Shown piece by piece: positions 1-10,432 of a DNA stretch of 64,000 bases. Position 1 is the first letter of the stretch. Every line of letters begins with the position of its first letter. The position numbers and the translations under genes were made by a program. Origin of the DNA: Corythoichthys intestinalis (taxonomy: Eukaryota > Chordata > Actinopteri > Syngnathiformes > Syngnathidae); NCBI RefSeq assembly GCF_030265065.1, contig NC_080410.1, forward strand, positions 25,613,398 through 25,677,397, given 5' to 3'. Under the pieces are notes generated by a model. The model did not search any database. It had not been told where the DNA came from and saw only the letters and a program-made list of their open reading frames with translations.

Positions 1-404
1 CTTATGTGGAAGTATGCTTTCTCAGGATGCTCCATTTGTTGAATGTTTAACCAGGAATTATATCAATATTTTTTTTCAGGTAGCCATGACTGTTCAATGA
101 ACAATTAATGTACAAAAGAAATCCCACAAAGAAACAAATAATGCAGATGATTTTAATTATATAATGCAATAACCTAATAAGGTTGAGAACATCACGTGTA
201 TTTCATGAACCCACTGGGTTTTTATAAGGCCTTCATTTGTGAAAAAATACAGTACCATACATTGACAATCTGAGCATCTTATCTCTCATCTTCGATAATT
301 CAGGAGTCAACATATCGCAACAAAGTCCCAGAGGTTGTTGGTATGCTGGAGAGAAAACAGGTACATGAATATAAGTCACTTAAAGTTATATTTAAATATA
401 TATA
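1..404. other. Intergenic, no gene seen
   Basis: AT-rich sequence with no reading frame that resembles a known protein and no recognisable repeat end until the mariner element that starts at 405. Short frames here have no coding character. Confidence 0.6.
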
Positions 405-1207
405 CACAGGGTGTCCCAAAAAAATGTATACACTCTTTGGCTTTAAACAGTTTTTTTTTGTTCCTATTTCAGATTTGATTTTGGTTTTTGGAGTAAGAAT
501 GGCAGATACTGACTGGGCTTATGTTCGAGCAAAAAAAAAAAAATTGTTCTGAAAACATTGTGGAAATGTGAAAATAAAGCTGAAGTGGCAAGACGCTTTA
601 AGCGTGAGTTCCACAGAGATCCCCCAACACGCGTCACCGTTTCACGAATCGTAGATAACTTTGAGAATAATGGGATCATCCAGTGCATGAGAAAAAAACA
701 TTCAGGACGAAAAAGAACATCGACAAGCCCAACTAAAGAGCTATATGTTATTGTTAATGTTCAGAATTCCCCACGAAAATATGTTCGTCAACTGTCTCGT
801 TAAACGGGCATCCCAAAATCAAGGGTCCATCGCATTTTGAAACCTGCCTATGGAAAAGTTTTATTCCAGCGCTAGTTGATGCTATCAACGAAGAAGACCC
901 TGATCGAAGGATTGAATTCGGCGAGTGGTACCGTGCACGATGTGCAGACGATAACACGTTTTCACTGAAAATTGTCTAGAGTGACGAAGCCACATTTATA
1001 TTGTAAGTTACATTTGTTTATGTGAGCTGATCTTTTTTTTTTAACATTCTCAAATTGTCCATGTGTCCTTACTTTTTCACTGTGGACTGTCAGAATCTTT
1101 AAATGTGCATTGTTTCTCTCCTGTGAATCGGTTTTCCACGTTAAAATCAATAAATTGAACAAGTTGTAACAATTCAAAGAGTGTATACAAAATTTTGGGA
1201 CATGCTG
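405..1207 (+). mobile_element. Mariner-type element with internal deletion
   Basis: The ends are inverted repeats beginning cacagggtgtccc on the left and its complement (gggacatgctg) on the right, flanked by TA at 403-404 and 1208-1209. A frame from about 558 encodes the N-terminal helix-turn-helix part of a mariner transposase (NKAEVARRFKREF, then PPTRVTVSRI and SGRKRTST). The frame breaks near 803, and further pieces follow (INEEDPDRRIEF, then SDEATF, which holds the first catalytic Asp). The C-terminal catalytic half is missing. This is an 803-bp dead derivative of a roughly 1.3-kb type of element. Confidence 0.85.
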
Positions 1208-1780
1208 TATATTGAAGTTGTATAAATATTTTACACCTCTGAAACCTTTCAATCTGAGCACAATCTTCATGCAAGTCATTTTTCTTTCAATAGGAAGTTT
1301 CACCTAGGAAATCAAGTTGAGAATTTCTGTTCGTGCTCGTAAAACCTTCATTTTAATGCTCGGAAAATGTTTTAACATGAACAAAGACAAAATAATCACT
1401 GTAAAATAAATTTAAACATAAAAAGACTTATGTTAAATGTTTTTTTTTAAATGTCGACTATGTATTTGTAGATAATTCAACTTGAGCTGTTATTTTAAAA
1501 ATGTTTCTGATAAATGATTCATTTTTTTAACATCAGACAAATAATGGATTCAATTTATGAAAAATGTAATACACAATTGAATTCTGAATTGTTTTGATTC
1601 TATTACTAGACTTAAAATACACAAACATTAAAATATATCATTAAACATCTTTCAGAACAGTAATTTTGTAGCATACACAAATTTAAATTTGAACAAAATA
1701 TTAACACATTTTAAATTAATTCATGAATATTTTTTGTATATAAAATAACTGAAGTTTACTGCAAGTGCGCGCTTGTTTAT
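1208..1780. other. AT-rich 3' flank of STK19
   Basis: About 570 bp of very AT-rich sequence lying downstream of STK19 on the minus strand. I see no further STK19 exon that continues the protein convincingly. No repeat family is recognised. Confidence 0.5.
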
Positions 1781-2985
1781 TTACCTTTCCACCAGCTCGG
1801 CACCGACCAGATCGTGAATGTGGTACTTGATGTGGAATTTTACTTGCGAGGTGGTCCGCCGTCCTTCCAGCTCAGCCTGTAACGCTTCGCCATAGCGCGA
1901 CTTCTTCACCATGCTCAGCACGCCTTTACGACCTGGCGGACGAGGGGATTGAGGGAAGCATGTTTGTCGTTTGAGCAAACATTCAACCTTTTCACTGACT
2001 TTTTTGTTTATCGTTTTTTTTTTTTTCTCTCAAGTTTTTGTTGTTCAGGTCACAGGTTACCTGTACTCACTATTCTTCCACCCTGAAGTAGTCCTAGTAG
2101 ACATAGATACCTACCTTGTATAAAGTACTTCGTGAATCTGCCAGAGTTGGGAATAGAGAGCCACCAGCTGCCGGCGTCCCTGACCGTCAAGACCCCGGCC
2201 TTCACCAGCTGCCTGAATGGCAACAAAAACATTGATGATAATGTAGTATTCATACAATATATCAACAATCCCACTATGTGAACTATTACACTACTAAAGG
2301 TTCTTCGAGGTTTCAATAAACAGATTCGACATACGTGATTTCTGAGTCCGTAAAGAGGAAGTCCCTGATCATCTGGTCTTTGCTGAAGCTCAGATCGGTG
2401 CAAGGCGACAAAACTTTCTCCAAGAACTTGTCCACAGTCCCTCGGGTGTCTCTTCCCTCCTCTCCGGACAAAACTTTGGCCTTGTAGTCAGGCGTGAAAA
2501 CAAGGCCAAACGCCTCGGCGTCAAAACCGAGTTGGAACATGAGCAGCTCCCCATTGTCGCGCAGTTTATTCTGCAGGTGTTTTGTTTACATAATCAGAGA
2601 TCCGATAAAAGGATGTACTGTATTCATTTGCTACATTGCTCAACACAAACCATCTTCATTCATCTTACCACTTCCTTGTCCACTAGAGTCTTGTCATGAT
2701 GAATGCTATACAGTTGGTGCTTCAGTACAATTTGAGGTAATTTGTCATTGAAGAGCTTTCTGGGAAATAGTGTCATGAGGTACTCCAGGCTGGCTCGGAC
2801 GTCAGTCAAACCTTTCGGGATTGAAAGCATTTTGGTTTAATTGATTGCTACCTACCACTTGAGCTAAAGCTTGATTTAGAAAAGTGGCAACCACCTTCAT
2901 CACTCTTGACACCAAACTTCTCAGCACCTGGTCTTCTTTTCTGTACTTTGAAAATGTCACAAATCAGAGGTCGTTTTCTGTTCAT
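1781..2985 (-). CDS. stk19: STK19, winged-helix transcription-coupled repair factor
   Basis: Five coding exons on the minus strand: 2985-2895, 2811-2669, 2570-2335, 2212-2115 and 1932-1781. All junctions are GT/AG and in phase, giving 239 residues against 254 for the human short isoform. Recognised by GVLTVRDAGSWWL, GRFTKYFIQG, VLSMVKKSRY and YHIHDLVGAELV. The start MNRKRPL matches the human MSWKRHH start and follows a splice acceptor, so a noncoding first exon is expected. The protein was named a kinase, but later work describes a small nuclear DNA-binding protein made of winged-helix domains that acts in transcription-coupled repair. No kinase motifs are visible here. The C-terminus ends at LVER, about 16 residues short of human. 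The stop overlaps both a possible donor (GAAAG/GTAAAT) and an AATAAA, so an extra 3' exon cannot be excluded. The intron 1 acceptor has a poor pyrimidine tract. Confidence 0.92.
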
Positions 2986-3275
2986 ACCTGGAAAGTGGAA
3001 GAAGCAGTTCATTATTTTTGGTACTTCAGTCCCATTGTATTGTTACAATTGATGTTTAACACAATAATTGTAGCTGTGTTACGTGTGTTGTGCTCTATAA
3101 CCGACTGGGAACACGTAAATTATTTAAATCACAACTACGGCATTCCTTAAGGTTTGTGGAAATGCCAAATTTGCTCCAGTGTGGCAGTGACTTGAGAGTG
3201 ACTTGTTTCGTTTAAAATACGTTTAAAAATTTGAATTGTCACTAAATATGTATTTATTTACATTGGAGAGCTTAC

Positions 3276-3330
3276 CTGGAACGCTGCTAGCGCAATACTA
3301 AACGCATACACATAGTTTTGGGTCAACAAC
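3276..3330 (-). other. stk19: Possible STK19 5' noncoding exon
   Basis: The first coding exon of STK19 begins just after a good acceptor (TTTCCAG/GTATG). About 290 bp upstream on the minus strand a strong donor, CCAG/GTAAGCT, ends an exon at 3276. The 5' limit is a guess. Inferred from splice signals only. Confidence 0.35.
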
Positions 3331-3757
3331 AGTGCCCCAATTGTGTTAGCTTCAATTTTATTGTACAGTGCTAGTGCTACCGCTACCATCGATATCACAT
3401 ACATAGAGAACGAGATGGCCTATTTGCTTTGTAAGCCAACCGGAATGGCTGTTATCTCTTGTCGGCCATTTTGTACCAGTGCCATTCGCGAAGCAACACT
3501 AGTCTATGGAACGTGTACTTTAAAATATTGACAAGTTGACTTTCGAATGGCTTTTTACATAAACGAAAGAGATGCGTTTAACAAACGGCGTGCTTTAATT
3601 TACATATATTTTTTCAACATCCAGCCTGAATAATAGCCACGTTCGCACACATTAAAAATATTTCATTGGCAAAATAACTCACCTTATATCCAATGCCTTT
3701 AAGTAAAACCCGGCAGAAACGTCATCTAGATCGGTAGAAGGAATTTCAGAACACCAG

Positions 3758-4106
3758 TGTTCTGCCAAAATGTCCTACATCGGCGAAACGTCGAATTTGA
3801 CACCCAAAGTACTATCATGCGCTCTAAACTTGTTTTGTTTAGACGCATACAGGCAGAACGTACGAAAAAATGCCTTAAGAAAATACTTAAATGTAGTTAT
3901 ATCAAATAAGGACGGTGTTCGGTCACGTAGCGTGTTTAAGCCGTCCTATATATATAACTACATTTAAGTATTTTCTGCAGGCATTTTTTAGTACCTTATT
4001 CCTGTATGCATCCAAACAAAACAAGTTTAGAGCGCACGGTAGTACTTTAGGTGTCAAATTCGACTAATGTAAGACGTTTCGCCGATGTAGCGTATTTTGG
4101 CAGAAC
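3758..4106. repeat. Imperfect palindrome, two ~160-bp arms
   Basis: The left arm (3758-3915) and right arm (about 3943-4106) are inverted copies separated by about 27 bp. Both arms carry gttctgccaaaat, catcggcgaaacg, cgctctaaacttg and aaatacttaaatgtag in mirrored order. The right arm has an 8-bp insertion after the cgaaacg motif. The flank repeats gctacgtgac from the spacer in inverted form, so this looks like an inverted duplication within one copy of the dispersed repeat that is also present, without the inverted arm, at about 59349-59510. Confidence 0.85.
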
Positions 4107-4350
4107 AACGGTTTAAATTCGCTACGTGACTAATGTGGTCAACTGCTTCAAATCTAACACAAAAAACACAATGGTTAAAATTATGAGAGGGTAATACATG
4201 CAAAAAGTATTTTTGAGGCAATGAAAAGGTTCTAAAAAACTAAATAAAAACAAAAATAGTGAGTATTCGCCGCTTCTAAGCGATGTGCGCATGCGTGCGG
4301 AGGCTTGCGCAAGCGCGCTGAGCATTACGGAATGGCCGAACACCGGCTCC
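4107..4350. repeat. Dispersed repeat, continuation past palindrome
   Basis: This stretch matches about 59510-59720: ctaatgtggtcaac, then tatgagagggtaa, tgcaaaaagtatttt, gaggcaatgaaaagg, and a shared gaacaccgg at the end. Together with the left palindrome arm it forms one dispersed repeat copy of unknown class. Confidence 0.7.
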
Positions 4351-4699
4351 TAACGCCGCTGACTCGGACAAATTTGTATCTAGCAATATACATATGATAT
4401 CTATCATTGTGATACTATTCTTCTTCTCTTTAAACAATTTGCAACACCATAGAAACGTATGAAATACTGCTCCTTCTGGTTACAGTCGTCACGACATCCT
4501 CAGTTGTACTGTACTTGCGCGGGTTCTTATTCGACAAAAAGAAGCCAGTAACTTAGTTGACAATTGACATTACTGCCCCCTTTTGTTCACCGTGGTACCT
4601 GCGTGTCCCGATGTTATGGTCTGGCACATTTTAACGAATATAACAAGTTGAACGGATCGTTATGGAGCTGCTATCATTTGGTATAGGTTTCGAAATAGC

Positions 4700-4878
4700 C
4701 AATTATGATCATCAAATTGAGTGAACACCGCAGTTTGGAACTAAAAGTAAGCTGAGGTAACGCTGTTTTGGGGAACAGCTAAATGCTACTTAGCCTGTTA
4801 GCTCCCATTACGCCCCCAGTTCTTTCTTATTAGAAAAATGTGGCCAATTTAGAATTCTGCAGTCGTGTTTGAATTGAG
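4700..4878 (+). other. dxo: Possible DXO 5' noncoding exon
   Basis: The DXO ATG at 5239 follows an excellent acceptor (pyrimidine run ending ctctttag at 5232) by six bases, so the first exon is noncoding. A strong donor, TTGAG/GTAAGA, ends an exon at 4878; a weaker one is at 4755. The 5' limit is approximate. Confidence 0.4.
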
Positions 4879-5238
4879 GTAAGAAACATACAAAAAAATC
4901 GCCACTGCTGTTATAAATGAATCTAATGGCAGGCAAATTATTGACATCATAGTCAAGTTGATGAGTGCATATTAGAATTTTCTCAGTTGCTAAATTGATT
5001 TTTTAAGTGGTATCCCAATGTTACAATAACACCAGTTTCCCCACTTTTCCCTTAATTCTTTCGTTAATTGTCAGTAATATTGAAACATTAGCTCCAGTGA
5101 GAGGAACTCTGAATGTTTGGCAAAACGAGATTTTGGACAATACAAATGAGAACCTTTACCACTATTGTGTTGACAATCACTTTATGCACAGTCTCTTTCT
5201 CCGCATCAATGTATGTCCTCTCTTCTCTTTAGGTTAAC

Positions 5239-7717
5239 ATGAACCAGCAACACTCCCACAATTCCAGCTTCCAGCACCAGCGGCAAACATTCACGAGACG
5301 GAGAGATGATGGCGAACAAAATGACAGGGGACATAAATTTTCCAAATCAGACCACCACCTCTCCGAGTCAACAACTCGGCAAACAACACCCAGCACTCAG
5401 ACTTTAAGCACCAGAAAGGAACTTTACGAAAGAGACTTCCCCTTGTACAAGCAACCTGTCGAACTCGGTTTCTTTTCTCTCGACTCCGAGCGCAGTTTTT
5501 TTAACGACAGCAGGCAGATGAGGTACTACGCGGAACCTGATAAATGCCCACATTTTGACCTAAGGGATGGATATAGAGACCGTTACATAAAGAGGGATGA
5601 CAGCGTGAAGGAAAAGCTAGACCACATCCTGCGTTGGATCTTGGCGAACAGACATAAGCTCACACGGAAGGCGGAGAAGTCATCTTCATCGTAAGTAGGG
5701 TGGGATTTGCTGACTTATTCAACATTCGATATCATCGTGTAGTGGTTTCTTCAAATCTGATTTTTTAAATCTGATCAACGAATATATTGAAAGAAAACAT
5801 TTCATTGGAGTTGGTCATCTTTCCCTCGCAGAGGTTTGGAAGTGGACTTTGTGACGTGGCGAGGCCATTTGACCAAACTACTGACCACACCATACGAAAT
5901 GCGAGAGGGCTGGTTGCTGGCCGTCACCAGGTTCAAGGGAAGCCTTTACATCAGCGAAGTGGAAACGGACACCGCTCGCTGGGATCGAGAGAATCGCACT
6001 GAGAGGCACCAGGAGATGATGTACTGGGGGTACAAGTTTGAGCAGTACATATGTACAGGTAGGGAAGTATTGTTTGTTTTGGTTGTGAGACTTTCATTGA
6101 AAACGTACTACGCGTTCCCCTAAAAGACAAGATGGATGGTGACCCCGATTCAAGCGGCGTGGTCAACACTAACGAGGCCTTCTGCACCGTGGTCCAAACA
6201 CGTCTCTCGGATCACAGGCTGCTGTTCTCAGGCGAGGTGGACTGCCGGGACAAAGATCCAAACACTCCGGCTCCTCCGGCATGCTACGTGGAGCTCAAGA
6301 CATCCGCGGAGATCTGTACTCCCAAACAGCGGAGCAACTTTTACAGGTGATGGAGAAGAAAAAACCATGTATTGACTGCAAGAAAATTGGAAAATGGATT
6401 CTTTTTTATTTTGCATCAGATTTAAGCTACTCAAGTGGTGGGCACAGTCCTTCCTCCCTGGAGTCCCTCGCATTGTAGCAGGTTTCCGGGATGACAACGG
6501 AGTGGTCGTCTCCGTGGAGACCTTTCACATCTCCAAGATTTCGCGGCTCATTAAAGTACAGACTGCCGCTGGCTGTTCGTAACATAAACCAGACAATTGC
6601 GACGACTACAATCTATATCTTTTGAAACAGGCCGAGGACAAATGTTGGAGGCCGACAGTCTGCATGAACTTCTGCAGTGACTTCCTGTCTTTTGTCAAGA
6701 GTGTGGTGACTGAAGACAACCCGAAGTGAGTTTTCAGTAAAGCAGTGTTGTTTTCATCAACGATGCCTAAACGAAAATATTAAGTCAACGAACACTTTTT
6801 TCATGACGAGACGATAACTAGCTAAAAACGTATTTTGGGAGACTAAAACATAACGAGACGAATGCCAGTTTTCGTCTGACGAGACGAAGATGCGCAGTAG
6901 TTTTCGTCGCATGTTCACAATTTGTGACATTTATGTGTAGTTAGCCTGCATCGTAACAGTGTCTGGTGGTCGTAACGTGCTGCGCCCCACCCGCTTCCCA
7001 ACTCACCAGTGTGTCCTCTCCAGTCTCTGTGCAGGCTTGCACATACGGTAAGATTTATATGCTCGGCAGAGAGAATATGCAATGTCGCTTTAGCCATTAA
7101 AGGTCTGTGCTGAGTGATCATCTTACAGTAAATGTAACTCGTAGCATTTGTGTTAGCGTCCTCTAAACTCTTGGACAACTTTTTTTTCATCCAGTTCATG
7201 GCGTCCAGGTGGCTATAATGAATTGAAAATAATGTACTGTTTTCCTGCTGAGAGTGTATAATCACCAAGTTGGCGTTGTCCTTGTAGAGACTACAATATG
7301 TGCTTGTCTGTCAATGTTCATTCAAAATAGTTGGAAACCTTTATTTATTTTTGGAGTAAAAATTTTTAAATTTACAGACGAAAACATATAGTTAACATCG
7401 AATAAAACTAGACGAAATTAGTTGAGTTTTCGATAACAAAAAAGTAGAAGATAAACATATTTTGAGATGAATAAAATATGACTAATAAGTATATCTTCCA
7501 TAAGACTAAGACAGAAATTAAAAGGGCTGTCAAAAACAACACTGCAGAAAAGTTCTATTTCTGAAGTAAGACTCCATTCAGTTGATGCAGTTATTTTCTT
7601 TTTTCCAGTGTGGTGTATCTGTTCTGCTGGAACCCTCGCTGTGATGTGACCTACTCAGTCCACAGAGACTCTCCTTATTCCTTTTTGCCAAACTGGTACG
7701 TGAAGGAGATGGGCTAA
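5239..7717 (+). CDS. dxo: DXO, decapping and 5'-3' exoribonuclease
   Basis: Six coding exons: 5239-5690, 5832-6058, 6127-6346, 6420-6555, 6631-6725 and 7609-7717. All are in phase and give 412 residues (human 396). DXO/Dom3Z removes incomplete, NAD or other aberrant 5' caps and degrades the RNA, chiefly in the nucleus. Family motifs are intact: [13 protein letters not shown] (about 175-187), [11 protein letters not shown] with the motif II Glu near 221, SGEVDC with Glu263 and Asp265, YVELKTS with Glu282 and Lys284, and [12 protein letters not shown] with Gln309. The C-terminus [12 protein letters not shown] is typical. The first about 70 residues are polar and disordered-looking. Introns 1-4 are 68-141 bp. 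Intron 5 is 883 bp only because a hAT element sits in it. The intron 4 donor, AAA/GTACAG, is weak. It lies tail-to-tail with SLC25A17. Confidence 0.95.
6743..7544. mobile_element. hAT-type nonautonomous element in DXO intron 5
   Basis: Inverted ends cagtgttgtttt and aaaacaacactg are flanked by 8-bp direct repeats cagtaaag (6735-6742) and cagaaaag (7545-7552), 7 of 8 matching. The 8-bp duplication points to hAT. Internal sequence is rich in acgaga and taacga motifs. A minus-strand frame at 6915-7268 has no catalytic motif I know. Removing the element and one duplication leaves a 73-bp intron, like its neighbours. Confidence 0.8.
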
Positions 7718-8029
7718 ACATTCTAACCCAAGAGATTTCCTGGATGCTTAACAAAGACTTTTCGTCCATTTTTTTTTTTTTTTAATTAATCATCTGTTCA
7801 ACAAGTTCAATGCTAACAAATTTTCACACTGCATTGCATGATTAGCACTGGAACAGGAAAAGTATATCTACCTTTGACTTTTATACAGAACCCAGTGATC
7901 CAGCATATGGCAATCAGATAACAGCATCTGAAGTGTCATCACAAAAGTGTGGGGAATTAGCATGTGAGGAATAACAAAATTTCACACTAAATATGAACCT
8001 TTTCATGCATCAATTGTGAGGGCACTCAT
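7718..8029. other. DXO 3' flank
   Basis: Probable DXO 3' UTR and flank, with a poly-T tract at about 7769-7783. No clear AATAAA appears close to the stop; the first convincing one on the plus strand is near 8240, beyond a foldback repeat. Nothing else is recognised. Confidence 0.4.
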
Positions 8030-8033
8030 TTAA

Positions 8034-8225
8034 CTCATTGGCTGTCATTGATGGCACTAGACATCCAATCTGTTTTGACTGGGAGGGGCGAATTCACCGC
8101 TCTCAAGTCAAAATGGACTACCGGTAGATGTCTAGTGCCGTCGATGGCCCTAAACATGAGCACTGAGCCAGTCTTCCTATTTTAAATGAATTGAATGTCT
8201 AGCCTTGTCAATAGCAGGCAATGAG
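8034..8225. repeat. Foldback MITE with TTAA flanks
   Basis: Begins ctcattggctgtcattga and ends in the near-complement (caggcaatgag), with TTAA at 8030-8033 and 8226-8229. It is internally palindromic: the segment ctagacatccaat recurs inverted. TTAA flanks suggest mobilisation by a piggyBac-type transposase. Related full or partial copies occur at about 13652-13745, 14345-14470, 20735-20930, 31172-31250, 38881-39002, 45795-45943, 47899-48058, 52390-52540, 53800-53885, 55652-55700, 56935-57010 and 60445-60567. Confidence 0.75.
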
Positions 8226-8481
8226 TTAAATACTATGAAATAAAAATTACTTTTAAAGCGTTACTTTGGGCCGCAACCAGTATGTATTACTGTTTATAAA
8301 AAATACAATTCTGATCAATGTTTGTGCACACAGTTAACATTTCTGTTCTCCTTATTATAGTTAGTTACCAGATAGGATAACTTCTGTCTGGTTAGCCTTT
8401 CTTTGCCCTGAACCATGTATTCCATGTCTTGTATGTCTATGTCGCTTGCTTGCCCTCGCCTCCTTTTTGTTTTCCCTGATA

Positions 8482-10105
8482 CAGTGCCATGCAAAAGTAT
8501 TCGGCCCCCTTGAACCTTGCAACCTTTCGCCACATTTCAGGCTTCAAACATAAAGATATAAAATTTTAATTTTTTGTCAAGAATCAACAACAAGTGGGAC
8601 ACAATCGTGAAGTGGAACAAAATTTATTGGATAATTTAAACTTTTTTAACAAATAAAAAACTGAAAAGTGGGGCGTGCAATATTATACGGCCCCCTTGCG
8701 TTAATACTTTGTAGCGCCACCTTTTGCTCCACTTACAGCTGCAAGTCACTTGGGGTATGCTTCTATCAGTTTTGCACATCGAGAGACTGACATTCTTGCC
8801 CATTCTTCCTTGCAAAACAGCTCGAGCTAAGTGAGGTTGGCTGGAGAGTGTTTGTGAACAGCAGTCTTCAGCTCTTTCCACAGATTCTCGATTGAATTCA
8901 GGTCTGGACTTTGACTTGGCCATTCTAACACCTGGATACGTTTATTTTTTAACCATTCCATTGTAGATTTGGCTTTATGTTTTGGATCATTGTCCTGTTG
9001 GAAGATAAATCTCCGTCCCAGTCTCAGGTCTTGTGCAGATACCAACAGGTTTTCTTCCAGAATGTTCCTGTATTTGGCTGCATCCATCTTCCCGTCAATT
9101 TTAACCATCTTCCCTGTCCCTGCTGAAGAAAAGCAGGCCCAAACCATGATGCTGCCACCACCATGTTTGACAGTGGGGATGGTGTGTTCAGGGTGATGAG
9201 CTGTGTTGCTTTTACGCCAAACATATCGTTTTGCATTGTGGCCAAAAAGTTCAATTTTGGTTTCATCTGACCAGAGCGCTTCTTCCACATGTTTGGTGTG
9301 TCTCCCAGGTGGCTTGTGGCAAACTTTAAACGAGACTTTTTATGGATATCTTTGAGAAATGGCTTTCTTCTTGCCACTCTTCCATAAAGGCCAGATTTGT
9401 GCAGTGTACGACTGATTGTTGTCCTATGGACAGACTCTCCCACCTCAGCTGTAGATCTCTGCAGTTCATCCAGAGTTATCATGGGCCTCTTGGCTGCATC
9501 TCTGATCAGTTTTCTCCTTGTTTGAGAAGAAAGTTTGGAAGGACGGCCGGGTCTTGGTAGATTTGCAGTGGTCTGATGCTCCTTCCATTTCAATATGATG
9601 GCTTGCACAGTGCTCCTTGAGATGTTTAAAGCTTGGGAAATCTTTTTGTATCCAAATCCGGCTTTAAACTTCTCCACAACAGTATCTCGGACCTGCCTGG
9701 TGTGTTCCTTGGTTTTCATGATGCTCTCTGCACTTTAAACAGAACCCTGAGACTATCACAGAGCAGGTGCATTTATACGGAGACTTGATTACACACAGGT
9801 GGATTCTATTTATCATCATCGGTCATTTAGGACAACATTGGATCATTCAGAGATCCTCACTGAACTTCTGGAGTGAGTTTGCTGCACTGAAAGTAAAGGG
9901 GCCGAATAATATAGCACGCCCCACTTTTCAGTTTTTTGTTAAAAAAGTTTAAATTATCCAATAAATGTTTTTCCGCTTCACGATTGTGTCCACTTGTTGT
10001 TGATTCTTGACAGAAAAATTAAATTTCATATCTTTATGTTTGAAGCCTGAAATGTGGCGAAAGGTTGCAAGATTCAAGGGGGCCGAATACTTTTGCAAGG
10101 CACTG
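8482..10105 (-). mobile_element. Near-full-length Tc1 element (DD34E)
   Basis: Inverted ends of more than 100 bp start cagtgccatgcaaaag on the left and end in its near-complement, with TA at 8480-8481 and 10106-10107. The transposase lies on the minus strand from 9719. It has an N-terminal helix-turn-helix (YKKISQALNISRSTVQ), a GRPSKL linker, [10 protein letters not shown] with the first Asp, QQDNDPKHKA with the second Asp, and LNSIENLWKEL with the Glu. One frameshift near 9280 separates the DNA-binding half from the catalytic half, and an early stop follows SPANLT near 8827, before the usual C-terminus. Dead, but the high identity of the two ends suggests a moderately young copy. Confidence 0.93.
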
Positions 10106-10432
10106 TAAATACAGTTGCCAGACTGTGGGGCAGTTTATGGCCACAAAAAGCTACATCAACATCTTGCATGTTCTTTTTAGCCAAGTTAGGTGTAGATAAA
10201 ACCATCTTCAAATCTAACATTTAGTAATTAAAAAAAGAATTTATTGTTTTTTTTAGTTACCAAATATAGTCAATTGCTCTATAAATGGTTAAATGTCTTA
10301 ACACTATATACTTTACATAATGTGTGGTTAAATTTGACACATAAGCATGCTAAGAAAATAAAACAAAAGTTGAGAACTCAGTAAAATACACACAGGATGA
10401 AATAAAGTACAATTATCATTCGATTTTTCTGA
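10106..10432. other. Intergenic, nothing recognised
   Basis: About 330 bp of AT-rich sequence between the Tc1 element and the next transposon. No frame or repeat is recognised. Confidence 0.5.

Larger units (their letters stand above)
3331..4878. promoter_or_regulatory. Divergent STK19/DXO promoter interval
   Basis: STK19 (minus) and DXO (plus) start in opposite directions, with about 2.25 kb between their ATGs. After allowing for likely 5' noncoding exons, both promoters must lie in this stretch. A CpG-rich run near 4280-4345 contains tgcgcatgcgtg, one step from the NRF1 palindrome, but it lies inside a dispersed repeat. No clear TATA box or CpG island stands out. The palindrome at 3758-4106 separates the two ends. 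Confidence 0.45.

Noticed and set aside
1781-2985. STK19 as a protein kinase
   Set aside because: The name persists, but no kinase motifs (glycine loop, HRD, DFG) are in the translated exons; the family is now described as winged-helix.
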